A program made the translations under genes and the position numbers. A DNA stretch of 64,000 bases, from assembly GCA_028281535.1 (NCBI GenBank), contig JANQJS010000049.1:124001-188000 (forward strand), given 5' to 3'. Shown here piece by piece: positions 43,967-54,295 of the stretch. The notes beneath the pieces are model-generated. The model saw only the letters and a program-made list of their open reading frames with translations. It was not told the origin of the DNA and made no database searches. Numbering within the stretch: position 1 is the stretch's first letter; every line of letters starts with the position of its first letter. The stretch is from Sedimentisphaerales bacterium. Lineage in GTDB: Bacteria; Planctomycetota; Phycisphaerae; Sedimentisphaerales; SM23-30.

Positions 43967-46261
43967 ATGAAAGGCCATATTAAGACAAGCCAGAAGTTAC
44001 AAGCTGAAAGAGCCTCGCTTACTAAAGCAAGTAAATTGCATTTTGTTCATTGGTGTGTTATCGCATTATCATTATGCATCACTGTGGCCGCCTGGTATTT
44101 TTCTTCACTTCAAATTAATGAAAAGATTGCTAATGAATTTGATCGTCAAGCTAATCAGGTTTTGGAATTAATTTCAGAGCGTATGAGTAAATATGAAGAT
44201 GGTTTGTGGGGAGGGGTCTCTGCGATCCAGGCCCAAGGTGGAGATATTTCATACAAAGATTGGGCTACGTTTTCAGAGAGTTTACGTATTGATGAGAAGT
44301 ATCCGGGAATTAATGGTATCGGTGTGATTCATTATGTCCCCCCCCAACGATTGGATCATTATCTTAAGGAGCAACGAAAAGATCGGGCAGATTATTCTTT
44401 ACACCCAGAACATGACGAAAATGAATATTGGCCAATTACGTATATCGAACCTTTTTCTGCCAATGCCAAAGCGGTGGGTTTAGATATGGCACATGAAACG
44501 AATCGTTTTACTGCCGCAAAAAAAGCACGCGATACTGGGCAGGCACAAATTACCGGTCCTATTGTATTGGTTCAGGATTCTGGTAAAACGGCTGGGTTTT
44601 TGTTTTACGCACCTTTTTATAAAGGGGGTGTATATGATTCACTCGTGCAGCGTCAAAAGCATTTTACCGGTTTGGTGTATGCTCCTTTTGTTGTCAATAA
44701 ATTGATGGCAGGAACGTTAGAAAAAGAGAAACGCCAGCTCGGTATAAAGATTACCGATGGTGATCAAATTATATATGATGAAAATGTTGCCCAGGAAGAA
44801 GATTATGATGATAATCCTTTGTTTAAAAAGAGGGCATATATTGACTTTTATGGTCGGACATGGGTTTTTGATATCTGGAGTGCTCAATCCTTTAGGGCTT
44901 CTGCTTCGAGTAGTCAGCCATTAATGATATTATTGGGTGGAATCTTTATTGACTCACTCTTATTTTTCTTGTTTGTTTCTTTAACTAGAGCAAACCGACG
45001 GGCCGTTAGTTTTGCAGATAGTATGAATAGAGAATTACAAGTGAATCAACATGATCTGGAAGCATCTAATGCTGAATTGGTTAAAGCGAAAGTTACCGCT
45101 GAGTTGGCGAGTCAATCAAAAAGTGAGTTTCTGGCAAAGATGAGTCATGAAATTAGGACTCCGATGAATGCGGTGCTGGGTTATACTGAACTTCTTAAGG
45201 ATTCAAACTTAAATCAAGAGCAGCAGAAAAATGTGGATATTATTCACTTAAGCGGAACATCCTTGTTACAAATTATCAATGACATTCTTGATTTTTCTAA
45301 AATTGAAGCTGGGAAGATGGAGCTGGAATCGGTTGTGTTTGATCCTCGAAAATTGGCGAATGAGGTTTGCGATATGAATCGAGCCCATTGTCCTTCCGGT
45401 GTTGCGTTGCGGTGTATTATCGATGAAGATATGCCTGGTCATGTTGTGGGTGACCCTGGACGTTTGTGCCAGATCTTGATTAACCTGTTAGGTAATTCAA
45501 TTAAATTTACTTGTGATGGATCGATTGAATTGGTCGTGGAGTTTATGCAAGAATTAAATGGACATGCCGTCATACAGTATTCAGTGGTCGATACCGGCGT
45601 TGGAATTGCTCCGGAAAAACAAGATCAAATATTTGAAGAGTTTCAACAGGCAGACAATTCAACTACGCGAGAATATGGTGGTACAGGCCTAGGTTTAGCT
45701 ATTTCAAGACGTTTAGTTGGAATGATGAATAGTCAGTTGTACTTGGAAAGTGAGCTTGGCAAAGGATCAACGTTTTACTTTACCTTGATGTTGCCAATAG
45801 CTAAAGAACAGCAGCTTCGTTCAGATTATAATATTGAGCCTGGTCAGCCGGCGACCGTATCAGATACTGGTAAAAAACATCGCATATTATTGGCAGAGGA
45901 TAACATTACCAATCAGAAATTGATTGTAAAAGTGTTAGAGTGTTTGGACTGTCAAATAGATATCGCGATAAATGGGCAGGAAGCTGTTGAAACAGTTGCC
46001 GAAAAAGATGGGGGGTATGATTTGATTTTCATGGATATGCAAATGCCTGAAATGAATGGTTTACAGGCGTCGCAATCGATCCGTGAATTGGGTTATGAGC
46101 ATTTGCCAATTATCGCATTGACGGCTAACGCGTTTGATGATGATCGCGATTTATGTTTAGAATCTGGTATGAATGATTTTCTTAGTAAGCCAGTCAGTCG
46201 GCAGGATCTTTTGGGCATGATCAATAAATGGATTGTTCAATTGGATAATGTTTCTGTCTAA
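43967..46261 (+). CDS. CHASE-domain hybrid sensor histidine kinase
   Basis: A 764-residue hybrid kinase. First helix at about 27-47; periplasmic CHASE domain (about 75-290, 'YPGINGIGVIHYVPPQRLDH', 'PSLAA'-like region 'MAHETNRFTAAKKARDTGQA'); second helix at about 322-345; HisKA with phospho-acceptor H394 ('MSHEIRTPMNAVLGY'); HATPase with N box 'QILINLLGNSIKF', G1 'DTGVGIA' and G2 'GGTGLGLAIS'; receiver domain with phospho-acceptor D690 ('LIFMDMQMPEMNG') and conserved K ('FLSKPV'). It senses an external small molecule and probably passes phosphate on through a histidine phosphotransfer protein. No cognate regulator is adjacent. AAGGA lies about 7 bases before the ATG. Confidence 0.93.
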   Translation: MKGHIKTSQKLQAERASLTKASKLHFVHWCVIALSLCITVAAWYFSSLQINEKIANEFDRQANQVLELISERMSKYEDGLWGGVSAIQAQGGDISYKDWATFSESLRIDEKYPGINGIGVIHYVPPQRLDHYLKEQRKDRADYSLHPEHDENEYWPITYIEPFSANAKAVGLDMAHETNRFTAAKKARDTGQAQITGPIVLVQDSGKTAGFLFYAPFYKGGVYDSLVQRQKHFTGLVYAPFVVNKLMAGTLEKEKRQLGIKITDGDQIIYDENVAQEEDYDDNPLFKKRAYIDFYGRTWVFDIWSAQSFRASASSSQPLMILLGGIFIDSLLFFLFVSLTRANRRAVSFADSMNRELQVNQHDLEASNAELVKAKVTAELASQSKSEFLAKMSHEIRTPMNAVLGYTELLKDSNLNQEQQKNVDIIHLSGTSLLQIINDILDFSKIEAGKMELESVVFDPRKLANEVCDMNRAHCPSGVALRCIIDEDMPGHVVGDPGRLCQILINLLGNSIKFTCDGSIELVVEFMQELNGHAVIQYSVVDTGVGIAPEKQDQIFEEFQQADNSTTREYGGTGLGLAISRRLVGMMNSQLYLESELGKGSTFYFTLMLPIAKEQQLRSDYNIEPGQPATVSDTGKKHRILLAEDNITNQKLIVKVLECLDCQIDIAINGQEAVETVAEKDGGYDLIFMDMQMPEMNGLQASQSIRELGYEHLPIIALTANAFDDDRDLCLESGMNDFLSKPVSRQDLLGMINKWIVQLDNVSV

Positions 46262-46278
46262 ACACCTCTGTTTTATAA

Positions 46279-49200
46279 TTAGAAAATGATGATAATGTCA
46301 TCGTCGTCGTCATCACCGAGATCAATCTCTTGCGATAAGATACTGATGATAAAGTTGTCTGGTAGAAATGTATTTCCTTTTCCAATCTTGACCGATTTAA
46401 TATCTGTCGAAGCATATAAGCCATAATTTTCAGTCGTTTCCAGATCAATGCTACTCAGTTTAACGCTACCAATCGTGCCATCGGCTGGAGGAAGGCTCAG
46501 TAGAATGTCTTCAGTTTGTGGAACAACAGGAAGTGTGCCAGCTGAGATATAACTCTTGGAGAAAATTCCTTTGGCACCAACGGATTTGATATTACCACTT
46601 CCGGGATTGTCTACTCCATCGACGGCTTGCAAACCTAGGGCACCATCGTTACCGACATCATATCCACCCAGAATAAAACTATCGATAATATCTTTTGCAA
46701 TATTGACTTTGCCAATATTTTTACCTGCACTGATGATTGCCTGATCGAGGTTGGCTGCTTGAAGTGAGCCAATATTATTTCCTGCTCTAGCAACCCCGCT
46801 AAATGTGCCTGCTTTTGTGGAAATTTTACCAATGGAATCGTTCGCAAGAATTTGTCCCGTGATATCATTGGCAGCAGATAAGCTGGATACATTTCCGGTG
46901 CGAGCTTGTACATCTGCGCCAAAAGCTTCATTTTTAATACTAAGTTTGGCAATCTCGTCAGCAAAAATAGCTCCGCTGGTAAATGTGTTAAATTGTGCTG
47001 ATTTAATATTACCTGCCAGATCGATGAGAACACCACTGGCCACATCACCTACTTTAAATGAGGTGCCTTTGGTTGAAGCTGTGCTGGTTTCAATTTTGAC
47101 ATTTTTATCAATTTGACCAACAGTAACGCTATCGAGACTTTTCTGGATAAAGACATCATCTGTCAGGATGGTTGATTTGCCATTAATTTTTCCCATGGAT
47201 CCTAATACACGTAAGTGGCCGATTTCGGCAAACCCATCACCTCCTTTGGTTTTGATATTCAGCGAATTACCTGATTGTGTATTATTGAGTTTGATTAAGG
47301 AAGCAAAAATGTTTTCACCTGTGATTTGGGTTCCTTTTTTACCACTATCTTCATTCAAATTACTTCCGGTAAAGGTGACTTCTCCGGTGGCGCCTTTGGC
47401 AGACAATGAAATGATTGTGCCATCGTCATCTTGATAGGTTATCGATTTTGCCAGGCCATCTCCAAAGGTGACGGTCAGTTCATCTAGGGGCAGAGCTTCC
47501 TGGTAGCCAAAATCTGCTGTGTTAAAATCGAACCCTTCTGTCAAAATGAGCGGTAAGGGGTTATTACCAGTGATATTGACAAAATTATCAAGGTCATTAT
47601 TTTGATCGGTGACATCGACAATATAATTGCCCGCGGCAAGCCCTATGAAATCGTATAGTCCTAATGCGTTTGTTGCAGTGCTACTAACCAGAGTGTCATT
47701 ACCATCGATGATTTGGTTATTGTTGTTGTCTTTATATAAGTCGACAGTAATATTAGGGATGCCAAGTTCGCCGATGTCTTGTATGCCATTGCCGTTGCCA
47801 TCATTAAAGATTGTATCACCAATGGAGGCTGTGTTGGGATTGGCATTTTGTGAATTACCAAAATTGAGACTGTCGTAGGATTGGCCGGAAAATTGAACAT
47901 TCAGCACGCCATCAGGGTTAGGGGGATTTTCAGTTGTTTGGAACCAGCCTTCTTGTTGCACTTCACGGACGTGGTATACGCCAGGATCAACCACAAAGAC
48001 ATAATTGCCATTTGCATCTGTTTTAGTAAAGACTTCCAGACTACCACCATCGGCGGTGCCATCCATGCCTTCAACCGAATGATTTAAAATGCCATCGTCA
48101 TTGGCATCCAGGAAGATCACCCAGTTGGCCAGGCCTGGTTCATCGTTGTCTCGAAGTCCATTACTATTGATGTCATGAAATTTCTTACCGGATAGCGTGG
48201 ATATCAGCGGGGCATTACCAAAATGTAGAGTCAGATTATCGCCACTGTTGAATGTAACAATATGTGAACCATTATTTGTGGTTGGAAAGGTTTGTTCCCA
48301 TTGCAGATTTTGTTGATTGGTGGGCACTTCATCAATTTTATAGTTGGCTGTGGCTAGGTTTTCAAACACATATTCGCCAAATATATTGGTTGTAGTTTCC
48401 TGGTCGATGCTGCCATCATTATCTTTGTCTAAGGTGATTCTCCAACCGGCCAAACCAGGTTCATCAGGATCAAAAACGCCATTATTGTTAAGGTCAGCGA
48501 ATTTGACTCCGGAGATTTTTCCTAAATTCGTATTACCGAAATCGTTATCAAAAAAAGCTCCGCCGCTCTGAATGGTATGGGTATAAAAAACCGATTCTGG
48601 ATACGTTTGCACCCAACCTGGCTGACTAACTTCCTTGATTGTAAAATCACCAGGAGTAAAATTAAGCCGAGGACCAATATTTTCAAACGCATATTCACCA
48701 TTTTCGTCTGTGATTGTTTCAAAATCTTTAATGCCATCATTGTTCAAATCAAGTTGAATGGTCCAGTTTGGCAAGCCTGGTTCGCCAGGATTACGAATGC
48801 CATTGCCATTAATGTCTTCATATTTTGAACCGCGAATCAGCATGTTTTCAAAATTACCAAATTCATAGCTGCCCAGGTTGCCACCGCTAACAATGGGTTC
48901 TGGCGTTGCAAGCCATTGTGTTTGTGTCCAACCTTCTTTGAGCTCTTCGTAGATCATAAAAACGCGATCTTTGCCTGGATCACCTGGTCCGACATCGGTA
49001 AAGAAGTAATTTCCTTCGCCGTTGGTTGTGGTTGTCATATCCATGGTGCCATCGTTATTCAGATCAAGCTTGAATGTCCAATTAGCCAGGCCAGGCTCGC
49101 CAGGGTCACGACTGCCGTTTCCATTAATGTCTTCATATTTGGTTCCACTAATATCCATATTTTCGAAATTACCAAAATCGAAATCTTGTATAATCAGGCC

Positions 49201-52200
49201 ACTTGAATATGGAATAGGAGATGGATCGCCATCGGTTTGTGTCCAACCATCTTTGAGCGTTTCTCTAATTCTCAATTCCGGAGTGCCACCCAGCAGGCCA
49301 GTGCCTACGTTTGTAAATTCATAGTAACCATTACTGTCTGTGACATCGAGCCAGTCGGTGGTACCATCATTATTAAGATCAAGAGTGATCGTCCAACCAA
49401 GTAGTCCTGGTTCGCCAGGGTTTCGCATGCCATCGCCATTGATGTCATGGTATTTGGTGCCGCTGATGGTCATGTATTTAAAGTTGCCTATATCTAAATT
49501 ACTATAAATGGCGTCGCTGCTAATGGGGAAGGGGCCTGCAATGCCCGTGGTGGTTGTGTATCCAGGTTGTTGCACTTCAGAGACGATAAATTCTCTTGTG
49601 CCAGTCGGGTCACCAGGGCCAACGTTTGAGAAAATATAGTTACCTGATGAATCAGTGACGGTGGTGGCATCCACGGTGCCGTCATTATTAAGATCCAGTT
49701 CCATGGTCCAGCCTGCCATGCCGGGTTCCCCGACATCAAACATGCCATTGCCATTGAGGTCTTCATATTTTGTACCACTGATGATCATCGTCTGGAAGTT
49801 ACCAAAATCGACATCATTAATAGTATTTATATTAGTTAAGTCAAATAATGGCGGGTTTGCGGTTGTTTGTGTCCATCCTGTTTTGGAAAATTCTGATATG
49901 GTATAGATGCCAGGCGCGATATCCGTGAATTCATAATCTCCATTGACATCACTTACCGTTGTTTCGAAGACAAAACCCGTATCATCTTCTAAAGCAAAGG
50001 TCCAGTTTGGCAGTCCCGGCTCACCCGCATCCCGCTGGCCATTACCATTGAGATCTTCATATTTGGTTCCTCGAATCGTGCTTGTGGCGGTAGGACTAAA
50101 TCGTACATTATCAATATGTACTTCAGCATCAAATGCAATTCCCCCTTTGACGAGTTCAAAGGTGAGTGTTGCGGTTTGCCCGCGAAGCGCTGCCGGAATC
50201 GCAATGGCACGCGTCGTAAAGTTAAGAGATTCAGTATCCGCAGTGACCGTATCGATGGTTGTTGTTGTAACAGTGCCACCGCTATTGACATTGAATCGCA
50301 CTTCGAGGTCGTCAGGGAACAGGTTGAATGTATTGATATCGTAGGCTCGATAATCATAAAGCAGGAAAAGATCAGGTGTATGATCAGGGATATAGAGAGT
50401 GTTATGAGTTCGTATTGTTTCACCAGTATCGAGCAAATTACCGGAGTCTTGTAGTTTTAAGACTTGGTTATCAGGATTAATTGGATCAACAATATTATCT
50501 GCATCACCGCCGCCGCCATGGTGTGACCATCCAGGAACGATGTCAAAGAAGGGAACACGTTTACCATCTGATTCGAAATCGCCATTGACGATTTCAAAGG
50601 GAGACCAGCGTGGTGCCCAACGTGCATTTGTAATAAAACTTTCGGTTAATCCTGCACTGGCAAGGCCAGCAAGGTTAGGGACCCCTGTCGGTTGATCCAC
50701 CAGAGTTTCATGACTATTCTGGTGGTCTTGGTCTGCGCCGTAAAAGACTTCGGGTGGGCGTTTGGATTGGCCATCTAAGACTCGGCTAAAAACATATCCC
50801 GAATCGGTAAAAACAAAGTTTGGAGTTGTGGGTTCAGGTCGTCTTCCCGGTGTGGGTTGTCCACCTATCACTGTTCCCAGATAAAAGGTATTCCAAACAA
50901 AACTATGGTCACCAGAGGCGCCTGAAGATTCTGGGAGATCATAAGGATTTAATGAAATGTCGGGTAATTCATCCGCACCATCTAAAAAACGATTGTATGC
51001 ACCTGGGATGGGTCTGCCTAGGGGAACCAGAGCGTTGATTAGACTACCTTCTCCTCGCGTTTCATAGTAGGCATCTGCAAAGGCAACATTATTCCAGACA
51101 GTGGCGCCATAGGCTTGCGTTTCGTCTCCGCCTAACATGGCGAAATCAGGAAGGCCGATATCAAATAATCGTTGCGAGTCATCCACAAAAGGAATTGAGG
51201 CTTGATTAAAATCATGAGGGTCCAAGTATGTGACATGGTCTACCGGAATTGCCCAGCTGGCGAAGCGTTCTACAATCTCACTGGTGACTGCGGTGCCAAA
51301 GCTATGGCCAATAAAGTGGAAAGGACGATTCGCACTCCCTGCGGTTGGATCAACGAGACCCTCTTGAACCAGGATATGAAAAAAGGCATCGCCTGCGGCT
51401 TCTCCCCAGCCATCATCGATTTCGTTTGATTCAGACCCCCAGTCAAATAGTACGATAATTTCTTTGGTCGGGTCATTATTATGTTGGTCAAAGGTGCCCA
51501 TGCCACCTTCTTCATCGATGGTGTAATTTAGTAGAATGCCATTGGTTTCATTTCGAATCGCTTCGGCTAAAGGTAAAAGTGAATCGCCTTCGTTAGGATC
51601 GGCTAAGAAACCATGTGTGATGACTGTGACACCGGGCGTGAATGTTAATTCGCGCGTGTTAGCCAGATAGACATCGACAAAACCATTGGTGTCTTGTGGA
51701 ACAGCGGCTGGGTTAGGTGCGGTGTTATCACTTAAAAGATTGGTTGCAAAACTAGAAAACGCAACGAAGTCACCTGAATCACTTACGGAGGCTAAAATAC
51801 TAAATTCATTATTAACAACGCGTGTTCCATCAATGGCTTGACTAATGACATCCATGTCGCCTGTCGTGCGATTGTACATGAAGACATCAAATTGTGCTGG
51901 GCTTGCAGGAGCTGGACCTAATAAACTGGGAGCAGCAGAGAAAACCACAAGATTGCCATCGACATTCACATTTGGCCAACGCCCCCCCGCAGTAAAGTCT
52001 GACCCACCAAGCGAGACAAGGTCAATGGCTTCTGTTTCATTGGATAGATAGTCTCGGAGATAGATGCCAGCGCCTAATGGGGTAACGCCTGGAACGAGAT
52101 TTGTTGCACCACTGGAGAAAACAACCGCCATGCCATCTCCGCTAATGTTGGCATCTAAGCTGAATCCATTCGCCTGGTTGCCTCCGTCAGTAACGCTCGC

Positions 52201-53037
52201 ACGTTGCATGGTATTCGAATTTCGGTCATAGCGAAAAACATCACCGACGGCATTGGTATCGCCGGCGACTAAGTCAGTTGCGTCTGAACTGAAGGCCACA
52301 AATCGGCCATCGTCACTGATACTTGGTTTTTCACTTTCGTCATTTGCTACATCGCCTGATGTGTTATGACTGATTAATTCGAACGATTCTGCAACACGAT
52401 TATAAACATAAATATCATTCGAGTTATTGTTGTCGATAGGATCACCGCCAAGCGTTTCTCCTAAAATTTGATTTGAGTTTGTTGCAAATACAATGAATTC
52501 GCCATTACCACTAATTCTAGGAAAGTTTCCATTTACGGGTGTTTCAGTGTCGAGTGGATTCAGTGTCGGTATGGTAATCAGGTGTGATGTATCATTGGTA
52601 CGATCATAATATCGCATACCGGGTGATGAGTCGTAGACTACAAATCTACCATCATCGCTAATCGAAGGTGAGATATTGTTGGTTGTTAGTTGGCTACCAT
52701 CCACATCAAAGCTGACGCGTTCGATGGTTTCAGTTATTCTGTCATAAACAAAAATATCTGCACGGCCATTGGTATCGCCTGGGACGAGATTTGAGGCATC
52801 GGAAGAAAATGCGACAAAACGCCCTGTACCACTTAAGGCGATATACGAATCATCAGAGGTTGAAGGGCTGTGGTCGTTGCCTTGCGTACCGTTATTCGCG
52901 ATACTAATCAGGTCCATTTCAACGACGGTAAGAAGCACGCGTGTTTCTAATGGTTCGAGAGTTAACTCAACGTTTATTTTATTAGTTTTTACAATTTTTT
53001 TCAGGAAGGATCGTAACGAATTTTTTGTTTTAAACAT
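46279..53037 (-). CDS. Giant secreted protein: beta-propeller, lipase-like domain, eight SdrD-B-like repeats
   Basis: A 2,252-residue protein. The N-terminus has no ordinary signal peptide but carries 'LTLEPLETRVLLTV', the planctomycetal LEPxxxRVLL-type motif. Then come TolB/WD-like blades (about 40-480; repeated 'ISDDGRFVAFSSDATDLVAG'), an alpha/beta-hydrolase domain with nucleophile elbow G577-H-S579-F-G581 ('FHFIGHSFGTAV') inside 'TVITHGFLADP', a galactose-binding-like segment, and eight SdrD-B/Cna-B-like repeats ('ISGTKYEDINGNGSRDPGEP' type). A repetitive beta-solenoid region (about 1,860-2,200) and an acidic tail (DLGDDDDDDIIIIF) finish it. It is probably a cell-surface adhesin or lipolytic exoenzyme. 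The gene is monocistronic. Confidence 0.88.
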   Translation of the reverse strand: MFKTKNSLRSFLKKIVKTNKINVELTLEPLETRVLLTVVEMDLISIANNGTQGNDHSPSTSDDSYIALSGTGRFVAFSSDASNLVPGDTNGRADIFVYDRITETIERVSFDVDGSQLTTNNISPSISDDGRFVVYDSSPGMRYYDRTNDTSHLITIPTLNPLDTETPVNGNFPRISGNGEFIVFATNSNQILGETLGGDPIDNNNSNDIYVYNRVAESFELISHNTSGDVANDESEKPSISDDGRFVAFSSDATDLVAGDTNAVGDVFRYDRNSNTMQRASVTDGGNQANGFSLDANISGDGMAVVFSSGATNLVPGVTPLGAGIYLRDYLSNETEAIDLVSLGGSDFTAGGRWPNVNVDGNLVVFSAAPSLLGPAPASPAQFDVFMYNRTTGDMDVISQAIDGTRVVNNEFSILASVSDSGDFVAFSSFATNLLSDNTAPNPAAVPQDTNGFVDVYLANTRELTFTPGVTVITHGFLADPNEGDSLLPLAEAIRNETNGILLNYTIDEEGGMGTFDQHNNDPTKEIIVLFDWGSESNEIDDGWGEAAGDAFFHILVQEGLVDPTAGSANRPFHFIGHSFGTAVTSEIVERFASWAIPVDHVTYLDPHDFNQASIPFVDDSQRLFDIGLPDFAMLGGDETQAYGATVWNNVAFADAYYETRGEGSLINALVPLGRPIPGAYNRFLDGADELPDISLNPYDLPESSGASGDHSFVWNTFYLGTVIGGQPTPGRRPEPTTPNFVFTDSGYVFSRVLDGQSKRPPEVFYGADQDHQNSHETLVDQPTGVPNLAGLASAGLTESFITNARWAPRWSPFEIVNGDFESDGKRVPFFDIVPGWSHHGGGGDADNIVDPINPDNQVLKLQDSGNLLDTGETIRTHNTLYIPDHTPDLFLLYDYRAYDINTFNLFPDDLEVRFNVNSGGTVTTTTIDTVTADTESLNFTTRAIAIPAALRGQTATLTFELVKGGIAFDAEVHIDNVRFSPTATSTIRGTKYEDLNGNGQRDAGEPGLPNWTFALEDDTGFVFETTVSDVNGDYEFTDIAPGIYTISEFSKTGWTQTTANPPLFDLTNINTINDVDFGNFQTMIISGTKYEDLNGNGMFDVGEPGMAGWTMELDLNNDGTVDATTVTDSSGNYIFSNVGPGDPTGTREFIVSEVQQPGYTTTTGIAGPFPISSDAIYSNLDIGNFKYMTISGTKYHDINGDGMRNPGEPGLLGWTITLDLNNDGTTDWLDVTDSNGYYEFTNVGTGLLGGTPELRIRETLKDGWTQTDGDPSPIPYSSGLIIQDFDFGNFENMDISGTKYEDINGNGSRDPGEPGLANWTFKLDLNNDGTMDMTTTTNGEGNYFFTDVGPGDPGKDRVFMIYEELKEGWTQTQWLATPEPIVSGGNLGSYEFGNFENMLIRGSKYEDINGNGIRNPGEPGLPNWTIQLDLNNDGIKDFETITDENGEYAFENIGPRLNFTPGDFTIKEVSQPGWVQTYPESVFYTHTIQSGGAFFDNDFGNTNLGKISGVKFADLNNNGVFDPDEPGLAGWRITLDKDNDGSIDQETTTNIFGEYVFENLATANYKIDEVPTNQQNLQWEQTFPTTNNGSHIVTFNSGDNLTLHFGNAPLISTLSGKKFHDINSNGLRDNDEPGLANWVIFLDANDDGILNHSVEGMDGTADGGSLEVFTKTDANGNYVFVVDPGVYHVREVQQEGWFQTTENPPNPDGVLNVQFSGQSYDSLNFGNSQNANPNTASIGDTIFNDGNGNGIQDIGELGIPNITVDLYKDNNNNQIIDGNDTLVSSTATNALGLYDFIGLAAGNYIVDVTDQNNDLDNFVNITGNNPLPLILTEGFDFNTADFGYQEALPLDELTVTFGDGLAKSITYQDDDGTIISLSAKGATGEVTFTGSNLNEDSGKKGTQITGENIFASLIKLNNTQSGNSLNIKTKGGDGFAEIGHLRVLGSMGKINGKSTILTDDVFIQKSLDSVTVGQIDKNVKIETSTASTKGTSFKVGDVASGVLIDLAGNIKSAQFNTFTSGAIFADEIAKLSIKNEAFGADVQARTGNVSSLSAANDITGQILANDSIGKISTKAGTFSGVARAGNNIGSLQAANLDQAIISAGKNIGKVNIAKDIIDSFILGGYDVGNDGALGLQAVDGVDNPGSGNIKSVGAKGIFSKSYISAGTLPVVPQTEDILLSLPPADGTIGSVKLSSIDLETTENYGLYASTDIKSVKIGKGNTFLPDNFIISILSQEIDLGDDDDDDIIIIF

Positions 53038-53289
53038 TTTCCATCTTTTTAGTTATCTACAGACATGGGCTAGCGGATCATCGCTGCCAAGATTGCAGTC
53101 AGTTTTTGTTTCCCATTTTTAGTGATATTTCATCAGTAGACTCAATGAAAGGTACCTACACTTTAAGTGATTTATTATACAAAAAGTTAGTGGTCAATTT
53201 CAAGGGCTTAACAGATGGGAGGATGCGTAAACTTTACGGATTATAATATTTGATATTTCAGGTCTTGAATATTCCTATAAGAAACAAAC
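53038..53289. other. Intergenic interval
   Basis: About 250 bases between the giant gene and the lysyl-oxidase-like gene, both on the minus strand. A short palindrome CGTAAACTTTACG occurs near 53225; no T-run follows. No convincing promoter hexamer pair was identified, though the giant gene's promoter should lie here. Confidence 0.4.
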
Positions 53290-54147
53290 CTAAGGAATAT
53301 CGATAGTCACTGCACCAAAGTTGTTGAAATAATCGAGCTCCGGTAAAATCCGATCGGGATTAATTTCGATTTCCAGTGTATAGGTCCCAGGTGGAACATT
53401 AGTGATGTCAAGCCATTGGCAATCTAACCAGTGGCTGTAAACGTCGCCCCAGCCTGCTTGTATGCCATGGTAATCGCAGTCATATACTGGGGTCGGGTTT
53501 GCGGTTGGGTCATGTCTCGCCGTGTCTAATAGGCAAAAACTGAATTTAAATCCGGGGACAACTTCTTGGCCTTGTTGGTTATAGAGTCGGTAAACGGCAT
53601 AGTCTTCAAAATGATAATGGTCATGGCATGGATGATATTCAAACAAAGGATTCGTGGTAGGGTCCCCCATGACCAGGTCGACGGGGCCTACATTATGAGT
53701 TTCGGTTTTAAAACGAAGTAGTTTGCGATATCCATCTGTGACACATCCTTCCTGGACCGGGCAGGCGTCAATTTCAAAATCTTGATACGAGATGAGAGGA
53801 GCTATTGTATCAGAAAAGACGATGAGGTCTGGCAAATTTTGGCAATTTTGCTCTGTGCAGAGAGGGTGTCCAGTTGTTAACCAATTTTCAGTTAGTATGA
53901 TGAGATCATTCTCATCGATTTCACCATTTTGATTAAAATCACTGCAGCAATGGTAGAGAGAGTCAAGCTGTTGACCTTGCCAGGCTGAACCAAGTGCCGC
54001 AAAGTCCATAATATCGACGATACCGTCTCCGTTGGCGTCACCCAGTGTTTGCCCATCGCAGTCCCAGCAACTGGTGCCCACTGCACCATACAGGGCCGAG
54101 CTAATCAGCAGCAGACATAAGATAAAGCGTCTTTGTTTAATAAGCAT
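53290..54147 (-). CDS. Secreted lysyl-oxidase-like protein with dockerin-like domain
   Basis: A 285-residue exported protein. A signal peptide ('FILCLLLISSALYGAVGTS') is followed by two dockerin-like segments (about 36-92, 'DANGDGIVDIMDFAALGSAW', 'DFNQNGEIDENDLIILTENW') and a lysyl oxidase domain (about 105-285). The copper motif 'EYHPCHDHYHFEDY' gives H175-x-H177-x-H179, as in animal LOX. K201 ('GFKFSFCLLD') and Y237 ('GWGDVYSHWLDCQW') occupy the positions of the lysine and tyrosine that form the LTQ cofactor. 'LDCQWLDITNVPPGTY' and 'NPDRILPELDYFNN' also match. The enzyme would oxidise primary amines to aldehydes outside the cell, perhaps crosslinking matrix protein; activity is inferred. 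Confidence 0.85.
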   Translation of the reverse strand: MLIKQRRFILCLLLISSALYGAVGTSCWDCDGQTLGDANGDGIVDIMDFAALGSAWQGQQLDSLYHCCSDFNQNGEIDENDLIILTENWLTTGHPLCTEQNCQNLPDLIVFSDTIAPLISYQDFEIDACPVQEGCVTDGYRKLLRFKTETHNVGPVDLVMGDPTTNPLFEYHPCHDHYHFEDYAVYRLYNQQGQEVVPGFKFSFCLLDTARHDPTANPTPVYDCDYHGIQAGWGDVYSHWLDCQWLDITNVPPGTYTLEIEINPDRILPELDYFNNFGAVTIDIP

Positions 54148-54295
54148 AGTGATCTGATAAACAGTTATTGAATCCTGTTTTCTTTTGTAAATGGGTTATA
54201 ATTTAGATTCCCACTATAAACGCATTATACACGAATGGAAAGATATGTTCAATTGTTTTAGAAATGACTCAATTCTAGTTAGTCCATCTGGGACT

